Assembly (NCBI GenBank): GCA_905478325.1
Contig: CAJQIB010000022.1
Location: 23,553-87,552, forward strand
Reading direction: 5' to 3'
DNA from: an uncultured Flavobacteriales bacterium
GTDB lineage: Bacteria > Bacteroidota > Bacteroidia > Flavobacteriales_D > Sanyastnellaceae
Length of the DNA: 64,000 bases
In this document: piece after piece, positions 37,359-45,893 of the stretch
Numbering within the stretch: position 1 is the stretch's first letter
Layout of the letters: each line of letters begins with the position of its first letter
Position numbers and translations under genes: made by a program
The notes under the pieces: generated by a model
What the model was told of the DNA's origin: nothing
The model's database searches: none
Seen by the model: only the letters and a program-made list of their open reading frames with translations

Positions 37359-39398
37359 ATGAAAAACGAACATTACCCCATTCTATTTGACCCCATCCGC
37401 GTGGGACACTTGACGCTTCCGAATCGGGTCATTATGGGAAGCATGCACACCGGCTTAGAGGAGTCTAAAGGGGGCATGGAAGCTTTGGCAAGATTTTATG
37501 CAGAACGCGCTGCTGGCGGCGCGGCGCTTATTGTCACAGGAGGCATCTCACCGAATAGAGAGGGGGTGCTGGGACCTGGAGGTGCGCGCATGCAAAGAAA
37601 AAAGCATGCCCAAGAGCACCGCGTGATTGCGGATGCAGTGCACGGTGAAGGAGGTCGGATATGCATGCAAATTTTGCACGGTGGTCGATACAGTTACCAT
37701 CCTTTCAATGTAGCTCCTGCTGCGAAAAAGGCACCAATCAATCGATTCAAACCGCGCAAACTATCCAATAGAGGCGTCCTAAGAACCATACGTGCATTTG
37801 TACGTTCTGCTAAACTGGCCCAATCTGCCGGTTATGATGGAGTGGAAGTGATGGGGTCAGAAGGGTACTTGATCAATCAGTTTTTAGTTGAAGCCACCAA
37901 TAATCGCAACGATCAGTGGGGTGGCACCTACAAAAACCGCATGCGATTTCCCGTTGAAATCGTGCGTCAAATCCGCGAGGCTTGCGGACCTGATTTTGTC
38001 ATCATGTACCGGTTGAGTATGTTGGACTTGGTGCCCAATGGAAGTTCTTGGGAAGAAGTAATCCAATTGGCGAAAGCCATTGAAACGGCTGGGGCCAATG
38101 TGATCAATACCGGCATTGGTTGGCATGAGGCGCGGATTCCTACCATCGCAACGTTGGTGCCTAGAGGTCATTTTTCTTTCGTCACAGAAAAGTTAAAAGG
38201 ATCTGTAAATGTGCCTCTTGTCGCAACGAATCGATTCAACAATCCGGAAACATGTGAAATGGCTCTGCGCGAAGGTGTGGCTGATTTGATCTCTATGGCG
38301 CGACCATTTTTAGCAGACCCTGAAATCGTAAACAAATCTGAGACCAATCGGTCTGATGAGATCAACACCTGTATCGGGTGCAACCAGGCATGTTTGGATC
38401 ACATTTTTAAACGTAAGGTTGCCACGTGTCTTGTAAATCCTCGAGCCAGTCATGAAGGAACATGGCCTTTACTAGCGCGTGCCTTGAATCCGCGAAGGGT
38501 GGCTGTCGTCGGGTCCGGTCCTGCTGGGCTCAGTGCCTCCATAGAAGCTGCTCGGTTGGGGCATCACGTGGAGCTCTTTGAAGAGTCCGAAACGATCGGA
38601 GGGCAATTTAATTTGGCCAAAACGATCCCAGGAAAAGAAGAGTTTCATGAAACTCTTCGCTACTTCCAGAGTATGCTTGCGAAGCTGCAGGTAAAGGTTC
38701 ATTTGAATCGCCATGTAACTGCTGACGACTTGTCTTCTCAATTTGATTCAGTCATCGTAGCGACCGGTATTCGTCCGCGTTCTTGGAGTATTCCCGGTTT
38801 AAAAGGGCAGGGGGTTAGTGTAGGGTACACGGCCGTACTCAAAAGTGAAATTACCGTTGGCACTCGCGTGGCGATCATTGGTGCGGGTGGTATTGGGTTT
38901 GATGTCGCCGACTACCTCACCCACGACGGAGACGCCAGTTTTTCAAATGCTTGGGGCATTGACCAAGACCTTTCGTCAAGAGGAGGATTGGTCAAACCGG
39001 GATCACGAACATCAAAGCGGGAGGTCCACCTCTTTCAACGATCGAGCGGTAAAGTGGGGGCTCGTCTAGGGAAAACAACGGGATGGATTCATCGCAAAAC
39101 GTTAAAGGATAGAGGAGTTCAAACCCATTCAGACGTGGAGTACCAAAAATGGGACGATGGCTGGCTGTATTTTACTGAGGGCGATATCCCACAAAAAATC
39201 AAGATCGACCATGTTGTTGTTTGCGTCGGTCAGGAGGAACGAAACGAATTGGTTGAAGCGATTCGAGAAACGGGAATGGACGTTCACACTGTTGGAGGCG
39301 CGCTCAATTCAAGAGGGCTTGATGCTCAACGGGCGATCCGAGAGGGGCTAGAAGCCGCGTATAACGTGTCTCCTTGGAATATTAGTCAGGAGAGCTAA
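37359..39398 (+). CDS. fadH: NADPH-dependent 2,4-dienoyl-CoA reductase (FadH-like flavoprotein)
   Basis: A 679-residue iron-sulphur flavoprotein with an N-terminal old-yellow-enzyme barrel (PNRVIMGSMHTGLEE near 20, GYDGVEVMGSEGYLINQFL near 160). A 4Fe-4S cysteine cluster CIGCNQAC plus a later Cys lies near 337-355. The C-terminal FAD/NAD(P) domain has VGSGPAGLSASIEAA near 382 and a second GxGGIG motif in IIGAGGIGFDVAD. FadH reduces 2,4-dienoyl-CoA in the oxidation of unsaturated fatty acids. Length fits (E. coli enzyme about 670). The ATG at 37359 is preferred to the TTG at 37353. It begins two bases after the 1494-residue gene and overlaps plsC at its 3' end by 17 bases. Confidence 0.93.
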   Translation: MKNEHYPILFDPIRVGHLTLPNRVIMGSMHTGLEESKGGMEALARFYAERAAGGAALIVTGGISPNREGVLGPGGARMQRKKHAQEHRVIADAVHGEGGRICMQILHGGRYSYHPFNVAPAAKKAPINRFKPRKLSNRGVLRTIRAFVRSAKLAQSAGYDGVEVMGSEGYLINQFLVEATNNRNDQWGGTYKNRMRFPVEIVRQIREACGPDFVIMYRLSMLDLVPNGSSWEEVIQLAKAIETAGANVINTGIGWHEARIPTIATLVPRGHFSFVTEKLKGSVNVPLVATNRFNNPETCEMALREGVADLISMARPFLADPEIVNKSETNRSDEINTCIGCNQACLDHIFKRKVATCLVNPRASHEGTWPLLARALNPRRVAVVGSGPAGLSASIEAARLGHHVELFEESETIGGQFNLAKTIPGKEEFHETLRYFQSMLAKLQVKVHLNRHVTADDLSSQFDSVIVATGIRPRSWSIPGLKGQGVSVGYTAVLKSEITVGTRVAIIGAGGIGFDVADYLTHDGDASFSNAWGIDQDLSSRGGLVKPGSRTSKREVHLFQRSSGKVGARLGKTTGWIHRKTLKDRGVQTHSDVEYQKWDDGWLYFTEGDIPQKIKIDHVVVCVGQEERNELVEAIRETGMDVHTVGGALNSRGLDAQRAIREGLEAAYNVSPWNISQES

Positions 39399-40137
39399 TC
39401 TGTTCACGATGCCATGATTGCAGCGCTTCAATTGAAGCCTTTGCGACATCATTCATGGATTTGACATTGTCTCCATGGTCTTTTGGATAAATGGGGTCTC
39501 CAAAACGAACGTGTATGGGATTGGCTTTCACCCAAATTGATTTGCTAGGAAGCGCTCTTCTCGTGCCGTGTATGTGCATCGGCACAATGGGGACATTGGC
39601 CTGAAGAGCAAGATGGAAAGCTCCTTTTTTAAATGGCTTGATTGCGCCATCTATGGAACGCGTTCCCTCCGGAAAGACCAACACAGAAATGCCCAAATCA
39701 AGTGTTTTTCGAAGTTGAAAAACAGCTTTTTGTGCTGCTTCCTTGTTACTTCGATTGATGAAAACAGTTCCAACTCGTTCATTTAGCAACCCAAGGATGG
39801 GGACTTTCCGTATGGAGTCTTTTGCTAAAAAGACGATGGGGTGCGGAATGGCATAAGACGCCGCGTTGATGTCCAATTGACTCACGTGATTCGACACGAA
39901 AATTGCTCGAGAAGGAAGTTCGCTGGGGATACTGACCTTAGAGTGATGGGTGATGGACATCCGGCTATTTCCCGTAAACACCATGATATACTTGCTCCAT
40001 AGGTTGCTTCCAATCCCTTTGAGCACCCACGGTATGGCCTTTTTCGAAATCAAAGCCACGACCAGGGCGAAGGAACAACAAAAAATGGACCAGAGGAGTA
40101 CAACAGTGGTCAGAACAAGAGAGTACAGCCTGCTCAT
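39382..40137 (-). CDS. plsC: 1-acyl-sn-glycerol-3-phosphate acyltransferase (PlsC family)
   Basis: A 251-residue membrane-associated acyltransferase that makes phosphatidic acid from lysophosphatidic acid. An N-terminal hydrophobic helix (LVLTTVVLLWSIFCCSFALV) anchors it. Block I NHVSQLD (HxxxxD) lies near residue 85, block II VFINRSN near 125, and block III FPEGTRSIDG near 160. It is the last gene of a reverse cluster with the pseudouridine synthase one base upstream. Family specificity for lysophosphatidate is usual but not certain. Confidence 0.93.
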   Translation of the reverse strand: MSRLYSLVLTTVVLLWSIFCCSFALVVALISKKAIPWVLKGIGSNLWSKYIMVFTGNSRMSITHHSKVSIPSELPSRAIFVSNHVSQLDINAASYAIPHPIVFLAKDSIRKVPILGLLNERVGTVFINRSNKEAAQKAVFQLRKTLDLGISVLVFPEGTRSIDGAIKPFKKGAFHLALQANVPIVPMHIHGTRRALPSKSIWVKANPIHVRFGDPIYPKDHGDNVKSMNDVAKASIEALQSWHREQISSPD

Positions 40138-40138
40138 G

Positions 40139-40735
40139 TCATGCGTTCCTCAGTGCCTGGTAAGCCTCTTCTTGCGTTAATTCTTGGATCTTACCCGGCT
40201 CTATGGCCAGAGTGTCGAGATCTAAAGATCCAAACCCCTTCCGTATCAATCGAAGCGTAGGGAAGCCTGCATGGGCTGTCATTTTTCTCACCTGACGATT
40301 CTTCCCCTCTGTCAGACATACTTCAATCCAAGCGGTTGGAATGCTCAATCGTTGGCGTATTGGAGGGTTTCTATCGGGGAGCTCTAAACCTTCAAGGACT
40401 CTAGCAGATGCAGGGCGTGTGGTGTAATCATTCTTTCGAATTGAGATTTCCATGGGCCGTTCAAAAGCGCGCAGATCAGTTTCTTTCGGGTCGCCTTCTA
40501 CCTGCACCCAATAGCGACGTTCATGCTCGCCTTCCGGGTCCAGCATATCAGACTTGAAGCGATTGTCGTTGGTCAACAGCAGCAGCCCCTCTGAATCGCG
40601 ATCCAAACGACCAATCGGGTAGACGTCTTTGGGAAGCCCCAATTCCAATTTTAAGAGTCCAGGATGACGTGCTTCATCAGAAAACTGGCTCAAGTACCCG
40701 TAAGGCTTATTCAAGGCGTAGTATTGATGTCTCAT
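40139..40735 (-). CDS. RluE-type rRNA pseudouridine synthase
   Basis: A 198-residue RsuA/RluB/E/F-type pseudouridine synthase without an S4 domain, like RluE, which modifies U2457 of 23S rRNA in E. coli. Motif I is YALNKPYGYLSQF, motif II GRLDRDSEGLLLLTND near 42 has the catalytic Asp, and motif III GKNRQVRKMTAHAGFPTLRLIR lies near 150-170 (quoted in part: GKNRQVRKMTAHAGFPTL). The ATG at 40735 overlaps the stop of the PD40 lipoprotein gene (ATGA); the earlier start at 40747 is less likely. It is co-directional and tightly packed with plsC. Confidence 0.92.
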   Translation of the reverse strand: MRHQYYALNKPYGYLSQFSDEARHPGLLKLELGLPKDVYPIGRLDRDSEGLLLLTNDNRFKSDMLDPEGEHERRYWVQVEGDPKETDLRAFERPMEISIRKNDYTTRPASARVLEGLELPDRNPPIRQRLSIPTAWIEVCLTEGKNRQVRKMTAHAGFPTLRLIRKGFGSLDLDTLAIEPGKIQELTQEEAYQALRNA

Positions 40736-41844
40736 TGTTCTTGCCATTCAGCTACGAATACATTCGTGCTGCGGGTTCGCCCGTTGTTTCGATTAGAAGA
40801 AAATGCCAAATGACGGCCATCAGGCGAAAACATCGGAAAGGAATCAAAGGCAGAGTCAAATGTGATTTGCTCTAGACCTTCGCCATCCAATCCGATCATA
40901 AAAATATTAAATGGAAACCCTCCAGTGTGGTGGTTGCTAGAAAACAGCACGCGATCACCATCAGGATGGAAATACGGCGCCCAGTTCGCACCACCCAAGT
41001 GTGTCAATTGACGCGCATCACTGCCATCAACGTTCGCAACGAACAACTCCATTTCAGTGGGTTCAACCAATCCTTCAAGCAAAAGGCCCTTATAATGTGA
41101 AACCTCCTCAGGAGTTTCGGGACGGCTGGCCCTCCAAATTATTTGACTTCCATCAGGAGAGAAAAATGCGCCTCCATCGTAACCGAGTGTCTCGGTAATC
41201 TGAAGGACGTTGCTCCCATCAATATCACAGGTATACAGCTCCAAATCACCACTTCGGGTACTTGTGAAGACCATCTTATCTCCCTGTGGACTAAGGGTAG
41301 CCTCAGCATCATAGCCAGCATAGTCTGTAAGCTGATCCAATAAATCGCCATTTAAATTGGCTGTAAAAATGTCATATGCAGCGTAGATAGGCCAGACGTA
41401 TTCTCCATTCGGGCCGCGCGGCGGCACCTCTGGGCAGAGTGAGTCCTTTTGATGCGTTGATGCGAAGACCACAGAGCTATCTCCGGGCATGAAATACGCA
41501 CAAGTGGTTCTTCCTTGTCCGCTTGAGATTTGCCTCGGGGGGATCGATGACGGTGTGATATCGTCGTCCAATTGCATGTAGAAAATCTGATCACACCCCG
41601 TATTCCAAGTAGGATTGTTGGCTTGGAACACCAGCATTGTATTATCAAAGGACCAGTAAGCCTCAGCATTATCACCTCCAAAAGTCAATTGGCGGGTGTT
41701 TTGAAGGTGAGTCTCACCAGCCAAAGACAGGGTGTCCGAAATTGGATTTTGTTGCGATTTGGCGTCGGAATTGACAACAGGCGAATTGCACCCGAAAACA
41801 ATCAGAATGAATAATACCGAGAAGGGAAGGTATTTAGGGGTCAT
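40732..41844 (-). CDS. PD40 (TolB-like) beta-propeller lipoprotein
   Basis: A 370-residue lipoprotein (lipobox IVFGC near residue 19) containing WD40-like PD40 propeller blades. Repeats of the type (M)VFTSTRSGDLELYTCDIDG and FSPDGSQIIWRAS, HPDGDRVLFSSN and FSPDGRHLAFSSNRN are plain from about residue 120 to the end. Such propellers are usually periplasmic binding or scaffold modules. It diverges from an M28 peptidase lipoprotein gene over only 30 bases, suggesting a shared promoter region and possibly shared function. A TACTTTCG near-match box lies at 41860-41867. It is coupled to the pseudouridine synthase by an ATGA overlap. Confidence 0.9.
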   Translation of the reverse strand: MTPKYLPFSVLFILIVFGCNSPVVNSDAKSQQNPISDTLSLAGETHLQNTRQLTFGGDNAEAYWSFDNTMLVFQANNPTWNTGCDQIFYMQLDDDITPSSIPPRQISSGQGRTTCAYFMPGDSSVVFASTHQKDSLCPEVPPRGPNGEYVWPIYAAYDIFTANLNGDLLDQLTDYAGYDAEATLSPQGDKMVFTSTRSGDLELYTCDIDGSNVLQITETLGYDGGAFFSPDGSQIIWRASRPETPEEVSHYKGLLLEGLVEPTEMELFVANVDGSDARQLTHLGGANWAPYFHPDGDRVLFSSNHHTGGFPFNIFMIGLDGEGLEQITFDSAFDSFPMFSPDGRHLAFSSNRNNGRTRSTNVFVAEWQEQ

Positions 41845-41874
41845 TGAACGAATTTTGCGCGAAAGTAATACGAT

Positions 41875-43158
41875 ATGAATTCATCGAAACATTTAGCCTT
41901 GGTTTACATCATGCCAGTGGGACTGTTTTTTTTACTTTGTTGCGGCTGCGGATCAACAAATGAGACTCCACAAGTAATCGAGAACCGCATCATGTCGCAT
42001 GTCAATGCCCTAGCTTCTCCACTTATGGAAGGAAGGGAGACAGGTACAAACGGTGAAAAAATGGCAGCAGCGTGGTTGGACTCCACGTTTCGTTCACTTG
42101 ATTTAGTTTCCAAAGGAGACGTAGATGCGATACAAACGTTCCACTACAAACCACATCCGCCAATGCAAATGCATGGCATGGGGGATACGGCCACACTAGG
42201 AATGGCGTTGGTTCAGGAAATAGAGGGATTCAACGTTTTGTACGCAAGCAATTCTGCACCTACATCAGAATGGGGTGTGCTAGCCGCGCATTATGACCAC
42301 CTTGGATATGGTGCAGAAGGTTCTCTTTTTCGAGGTGATCCGAGCTTGCACTTTGGAGCCGACGACAACGCCTCAGGAGTTGCGGCAATGTTGGAGGTCG
42401 CGAAGCGGTTTACGCGCAACTCACCAACAAACCCTATTCTATGGGCCGGTTTTTCAGGTGAGGAAAAGGGCCTCTGGGGCTCCAATCACTTTTGTAAAAA
42501 CGCAACGGTTGGACTCGACTCCATCAAGTACATGATCAACTTGGATATGGTTGGTCGTATGCGCGGAGACACACTCGCAGTTTATGGCACCGGTACATCA
42601 CCCGAATGGATGGAACTTCTGGAAGCATGCAATTCCGATAGCCTCACGCTTATACCGAGTGAGAGCGGAGTTGGCCCGAGTGACCACACGTCTTTCTATC
42701 TCGAGGACATCCCTGTCCTTCATTTCTTTACTGGACAACATCCAGATTATCACAAACCATCTGACACATCCGATAAAATCAACGCTGAGGGCATTCGTAA
42801 AGTGGTTGATTTCGTGGAAAGAATCATGCGCTCATTGGATCAAAAGCCCAAGTGGCCGTTCACACCCACCGTTGATCAAGACAAGGACAGCACGCCTTCA
42901 TTTAAAGTGACACTAGGCGTTATTCCCGACTATCTTTTTGATGGTCAAGGCATGAGGATAGATGGCGTGAGTGCTGGACGGCCAGCGGCAAATGCCAACT
43001 TGAAGCGGGGTGATGTCGTCGTTTCGATCGACACGGTCAAAGTAACGGACATGATGACATACATGCAGGCCTTGAGTCTATTCGATGCAGGTCAAACATC
43101 GACAGTTGTTGTTAACCGAGGAGACAAAAACATTGCCGTTGACGTAACTTGGGATTGA
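41875..43158 (+). CDS. M28-family zinc aminopeptidase lipoprotein with PDZ domain
   Basis: A 427-residue lipoprotein (lipobox LLCCGC) of the M28 peptidase family. An N-terminal LASPLMEGRETGTNGE leads to the dizinc site: VLAAHYDHLGYG near 141, FGADDNASGVAAML near 161, FSGEEKGLWGS near 200, INLDMVGRM near 223 and FTGQHPDYHKPSDT near 285. A C-terminal PDZ domain (about 345-427, GVSAGRPAANANLKRGDVVV) follows. It probably cleaves N-terminal residues from peptides in the periplasm. The stop is only about four bases from the 5' end of the RNase P RNA. Confidence 0.93.
   Translation: MNSSKHLALVYIMPVGLFFLLCCGCGSTNETPQVIENRIMSHVNALASPLMEGRETGTNGEKMAAAWLDSTFRSLDLVSKGDVDAIQTFHYKPHPPMQMHGMGDTATLGMALVQEIEGFNVLYASNSAPTSEWGVLAAHYDHLGYGAEGSLFRGDPSLHFGADDNASGVAAMLEVAKRFTRNSPTNPILWAGFSGEEKGLWGSNHFCKNATVGLDSIKYMINLDMVGRMRGDTLAVYGTGTSPEWMELLEACNSDSLTLIPSESGVGPSDHTSFYLEDIPVLHFFTGQHPDYHKPSDTSDKINAEGIRKVVDFVERIMRSLDQKPKWPFTPTVDQDKDSTPSFKVTLGVIPDYLFDGQGMRIDGVSAGRPAANANLKRGDVVVSIDTVKVTDMMTYMQALSLFDAGQTSTVVVNRGDKNIAVDVTWD
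43145..43152 (+). promoter_or_regulatory. Possible -7 box (TAACTTGG) for rnpB inside the M28 gene end
   Basis: One-mismatch match to TAnnTTTG in the last codons of the M28 peptidase gene, 10-11 bases before the predicted 5' end of RNase P RNA. It is the best candidate for an independent rnpB promoter. Co-transcription with the peptidase is the alternative. Confidence 0.3.
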
Positions 43159-43162
43159 ATTG

Positions 43163-43500
43163 AACCGTCAGACTTCATCGCTCCAGAATGCTGGAGAGGA
43201 AAGTCCGGACAACGCAGAGCGCCGCACTTCTCGAAAGGAAGGCACAATGAAAATTGTGACAGATAGTGCTAAATAAATTGATACCGCCGATGGCTTTCGG
43301 GCACAGGTAAGGGTGAAAAGGTGAGGTAAGAGCTCACCAGCAGTAAAGTGATTTGCTGGCTTTGGTAAACCTTGCGGGTTGCAAGATCATGTACACTAGC
43401 GTTGAGAGCTGCTCGCTCGAGTTAGGGGGTAGATTGCGCAGATAAATGATGAGGCTTCACTTCGGTGAAGAACAGAATCCGGCTTACACATGACGGTTTT
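43163..43500 (+). ncRNA. rnpB: RNase P RNA (bacterial type A)
   Basis: About 338 bases that carry the universal RNase P RNA core. CR I is GAGGAAAGTCCGGAC near 43195, the CR II/III region is GGGTGAAAAGGTGAGGTAAGAGCTCACC near 43310 (read in two parts: GGGTGAAAAGG and GGTAAGAGCTCACC), the L15 motif GGTAAACC binds tRNA 3' ends near 43364, and CR V is ACAGAATCCGGCTTAC near 43472. The ends pair as P1 (AACCGTCA with TGACGGTT). With the protein subunit it matures tRNA 5' ends. The gene starts immediately after the M28 peptidase stop and ends at a strong terminator. Confidence 0.97.
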
Positions 43501-43503
43501 TTC

Positions 43504-43544
43504 AAGAAGCGAGGGGAATAGACCCCCTCGCTTCTTTTTTTTTT
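43504..43544 (+). terminator. Strong intrinsic terminator after rnpB
   Basis: A perfect 13-bp stem (AAGAAGCGAGGGG with CCCCTCGCTTCTT, 43504-43516 and 43524-43536), a seven-base loop AATAGAC, and a run of ten T from 43535. Confidence 0.95.
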
Positions 43545-43555
43545 AAAAGACTCAT

Positions 43556-43563
43556 TACTTTTG
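43556..43563 (+). promoter_or_regulatory. -7 box (TACTTTTG) for the 182-aa gene
   Basis: Exact TAnnTTTG match 12 bases after the rnpB terminator T-run and 18 bases before the ATG at 43582. Confidence 0.5.
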
Positions 43564-43581
43564 TAATCTAAATATTTACGT

Positions 43582-44130
43582 ATGAATTTTTCGGACAATG
43601 AGCTAGCAGCTATGCGGTTGTTCTACGAAGATGAGAGAACACGTTACAGCGCGCATTTGAGACACATAGACAAGGTCCTCAACAAGCTTCGGGGCAAGAA
43701 ACTTGAGAATGACAACGGAGTCTTAATGACAAAAACGGGAGTCAAAGCAAAAAAAAGAGGTCCAAAGAGTGTTTGGGGGAAGTTTATCCTTGATCAATTG
43801 GAGCAAGCAAACACTCCCTTGTCGTACAAAACATTAGTCAAACGCGGTCTTGAATTCAAAAAACTTGACTTCAATTCTGAAGGTCTCGTTCGTGCCAGCA
43901 TTCTGAACAGCGCCTTCCGATTGAGGTCCATTCACGGAAAAATCGCAACCGTAGGTCAGTTCGGAAAAAAAGAGAAGTTTTTAATCCTTGCTTCTTGGCT
44001 TGACGAGTCTGGAGCGATGTCCCAAAAGCATCAAGACTTCTTTATGAAAATCGCCGGCGGTGCCCCAGAACGAGTTGACGTATCTACGTTGCCCAAGCCG
44101 AGATACGATGAAGATATAAAGCCGTTATAA
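43582..44130 (+). CDS. Putative DNA-binding protein with AT-hook-like motif (182 aa)
   Basis: A 182-residue basic soluble protein. An N-terminal helical/coiled segment (residues 1-45, NELAAMRLFYEDERTRYSAH) is followed by a basic KAKKRGPKSVWG near 55-64 that resembles an AT-hook or linker. A winged-helix-like region follows (FILDQLEQANTPLSYKTLVK, then VRASILNSAFRLRSIHGKIA, near 66-125). Similar proteins occur across Bacteroidota without known function. The layout suggests a nucleoid or regulatory DNA-binding role, which is inference. It has its own -7 box after the rnpB terminator and converges on pruA. Confidence 0.85.
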   Translation: MNFSDNELAAMRLFYEDERTRYSAHLRHIDKVLNKLRGKKLENDNGVLMTKTGVKAKKRGPKSVWGKFILDQLEQANTPLSYKTLVKRGLEFKKLDFNSEGLVRASILNSAFRLRSIHGKIATVGQFGKKEKFLILASWLDESGAMSQKHQDFFMKIAGGAPERVDVSTLPKPRYDEDIKPL

Positions 44131-44135
44131 ACGGC
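44121..44135. terminator. Possible weak hairpin between converging genes
   Basis: A 6-bp inverted repeat (GCCGTT / AACGGC) with a three-base loop straddles the stop codon of the 182-residue gene. On the minus strand it is followed by TTTATATC, so it may be a weak terminator for pruA. No strong T-run. Confidence 0.25.
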
Positions 44136-44159
44136 GTAGAAACGATTCAATCGCCCCCC

Positions 44160-45788
44160 TTATCCAAGGAATGGATAACGATAATTCTGAGCAGGAACGC
44201 GTGTTTCTTTTATCGTTCGGGGACTCACCCAACGCAAAAGATTCAACACGCTTCCTGCTTTGTCGTTCGTACCAGAGCCCCGGGCTCCTCCAAATGGTTG
44301 CTGACCAACTGCCGCTCCAGTAGGCTTGTCGTTGACATAAAAGTTACCTGCTGCATTGACCAAACGTTTTGTGGCGCGGTCTATGGCGTAACGATCGTGA
44401 GAAAATATAGCTCCTGTCAAGGCGTATTCGCTGGTTGAATCAACGAGGTCCATTGCACCTTCAAAATCATCCGCTGGATACACGTAAATCGTCAACACAG
44501 GGCCGAATATTTCTTCCACCATCGTTTTGAAATGAGCGCTTTTAGCAACTACGATGGTTGGTTCAACGAAGTATCCTATGGTGTCATCACATTTTCCACC
44601 ACACAAAATCTCGGCATCATCTGATTGCTTTACGTAATCGATGTAGCTCTTTATTTTATTGAATGAATTCCGATCAATCACAGCGGTCATGAAATTCTCA
44701 AGTTGCTCTGGGGAGCCCACTTTAATCGTCTTTACTTCTGCGACGAGTGATTCCTTAATCTGTGGCCACAGGTTATCAGGGAGGTAAGCCCGGCTTGCCG
44801 CGCTACATTTTTGACCCTGAAATTCAAAGGAGCCACGAATCAGGCCTGTAACAACCTCATTGACATGAGCTGAATGGTGTGCCAACACAAAGTCTTTACC
44901 GCCCGTTTCACCGACAATTCGCGGATACGTCTTGTAGGTGGATATGTTGTCTCCTATTTCTTTCCAAAGGTGTCGGAACACTGCTGTTGAACCTGTAAAA
45001 TGCAACCCGCAGAAATCAGGATGCTTGAACACGACATCGCCTGCGACAGGGCCTTCGCAGGTAACCATGTTGATCACACCGTCAGGCAGTCCCGCTGCTT
45101 GAAAAACTTCCATGAGGACTTGCGCACTAAACACTTGAGAATCGGCGGGTTTCCAAACCACAACATTGCCCATTAAGGCCGCTGAAGCACAAAGATTCCC
45201 AGCTATAGCTGTGAAGTTAAAAGGAGTTACCGCGAAAACGAATCCTTCCAATGGCCGGTATTCTAAGCGATTCCAAATACCTTCTGCACTGTCCGGTTGA
45301 ATCTCGTGAATTTCCTGCAAGAAATACGCGTTAAACCGCAGGAAATCAATGTATTCACAGGCCGCGTCAATTTCGGCTTGGTACACATTCTTGGATTGAG
45401 CTAGCATGGTAGCCGCATTGATCTTTGCTCGGTATGGACCTGCAACCAAATCTGCTGCTTTCAAAAAGATCGACGCCCGCTCATGCCATGGCATTTCGGC
45501 CCATAACGTTCTTGCTGCCATCGCCGCGTCTATGGCCTGATGAACATGACTTGCGTCTCCGTAATTGAAATGTCCCAAGACGTGCTTGTGGTCATGTGGA
45601 GGGGTCATGGGAATTTTTCGATCCGTTCGAATTTGTTCAGAACCGATGTACAACGGCACATCCAAATCCTGTTGATTGTACAGGTTTCGATACGTTTCTA
45701 GCACCTCTTCTCTCTCTGCAGACCCAGGTGCATATGACAATACGGGTTCGTTGATCGGGTAGGGTATGTTGAATCTTCCGTTGGCCAT
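44160..45788 (-). CDS. pruA: 1-pyrroline-5-carboxylate dehydrogenase (L-glutamate gamma-semialdehyde dehydrogenase)
   Basis: A 542-residue aldehyde dehydrogenase that oxidises glutamate semialdehyde to glutamate in proline catabolism. N-terminal FNIPYPINEPVLSYAPGS is typical of the group 1 enzyme. AVTPFNFTAIAGNL, VVWKPADSQVFSA, the catalytic Glu in VGETGGKDFVLAH near 305, and the catalytic Cys in FEFQGQKCSAASRAY near 340 are all present. The ATG at 45788 opens the family-like N-terminus; the frame extends further without coding character. A TAGCTTTG -7 box lies 30 bases upstream. No proline dehydrogenase gene is adjacent. Confidence 0.96.
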   Translation of the reverse strand: MANGRFNIPYPINEPVLSYAPGSAEREEVLETYRNLYNQQDLDVPLYIGSEQIRTDRKIPMTPPHDHKHVLGHFNYGDASHVHQAIDAAMAARTLWAEMPWHERASIFLKAADLVAGPYRAKINAATMLAQSKNVYQAEIDAACEYIDFLRFNAYFLQEIHEIQPDSAEGIWNRLEYRPLEGFVFAVTPFNFTAIAGNLCASAALMGNVVVWKPADSQVFSAQVLMEVFQAAGLPDGVINMVTCEGPVAGDVVFKHPDFCGLHFTGSTAVFRHLWKEIGDNISTYKTYPRIVGETGGKDFVLAHHSAHVNEVVTGLIRGSFEFQGQKCSAASRAYLPDNLWPQIKESLVAEVKTIKVGSPEQLENFMTAVIDRNSFNKIKSYIDYVKQSDDAEILCGGKCDDTIGYFVEPTIVVAKSAHFKTMVEEIFGPVLTIYVYPADDFEGAMDLVDSTSEYALTGAIFSHDRYAIDRATKRLVNAAGNFYVNDKPTGAAVGQQPFGGARGSGTNDKAGSVLNLLRWVSPRTIKETRVPAQNYRYPFLG

Positions 45789-45818
45789 AATGTCTTGATT
45801 TATTGTTAATCTGTTGTG

Positions 45819-45826
45819 CAAAGCTA
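45819..45826 (-). promoter_or_regulatory. -7 box (TAGCTTTG) for pruA
   Basis: Exact TAnnTTTG match on the minus strand, 30 bases upstream of the pruA ATG. Confidence 0.5.
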
Positions 45827-45893
45827 AGAATCTAGCGCTGCACAAGGGCCTTTATGTCGTTTTAACTTGTGCCAAGGTTAACACCATCATGAA

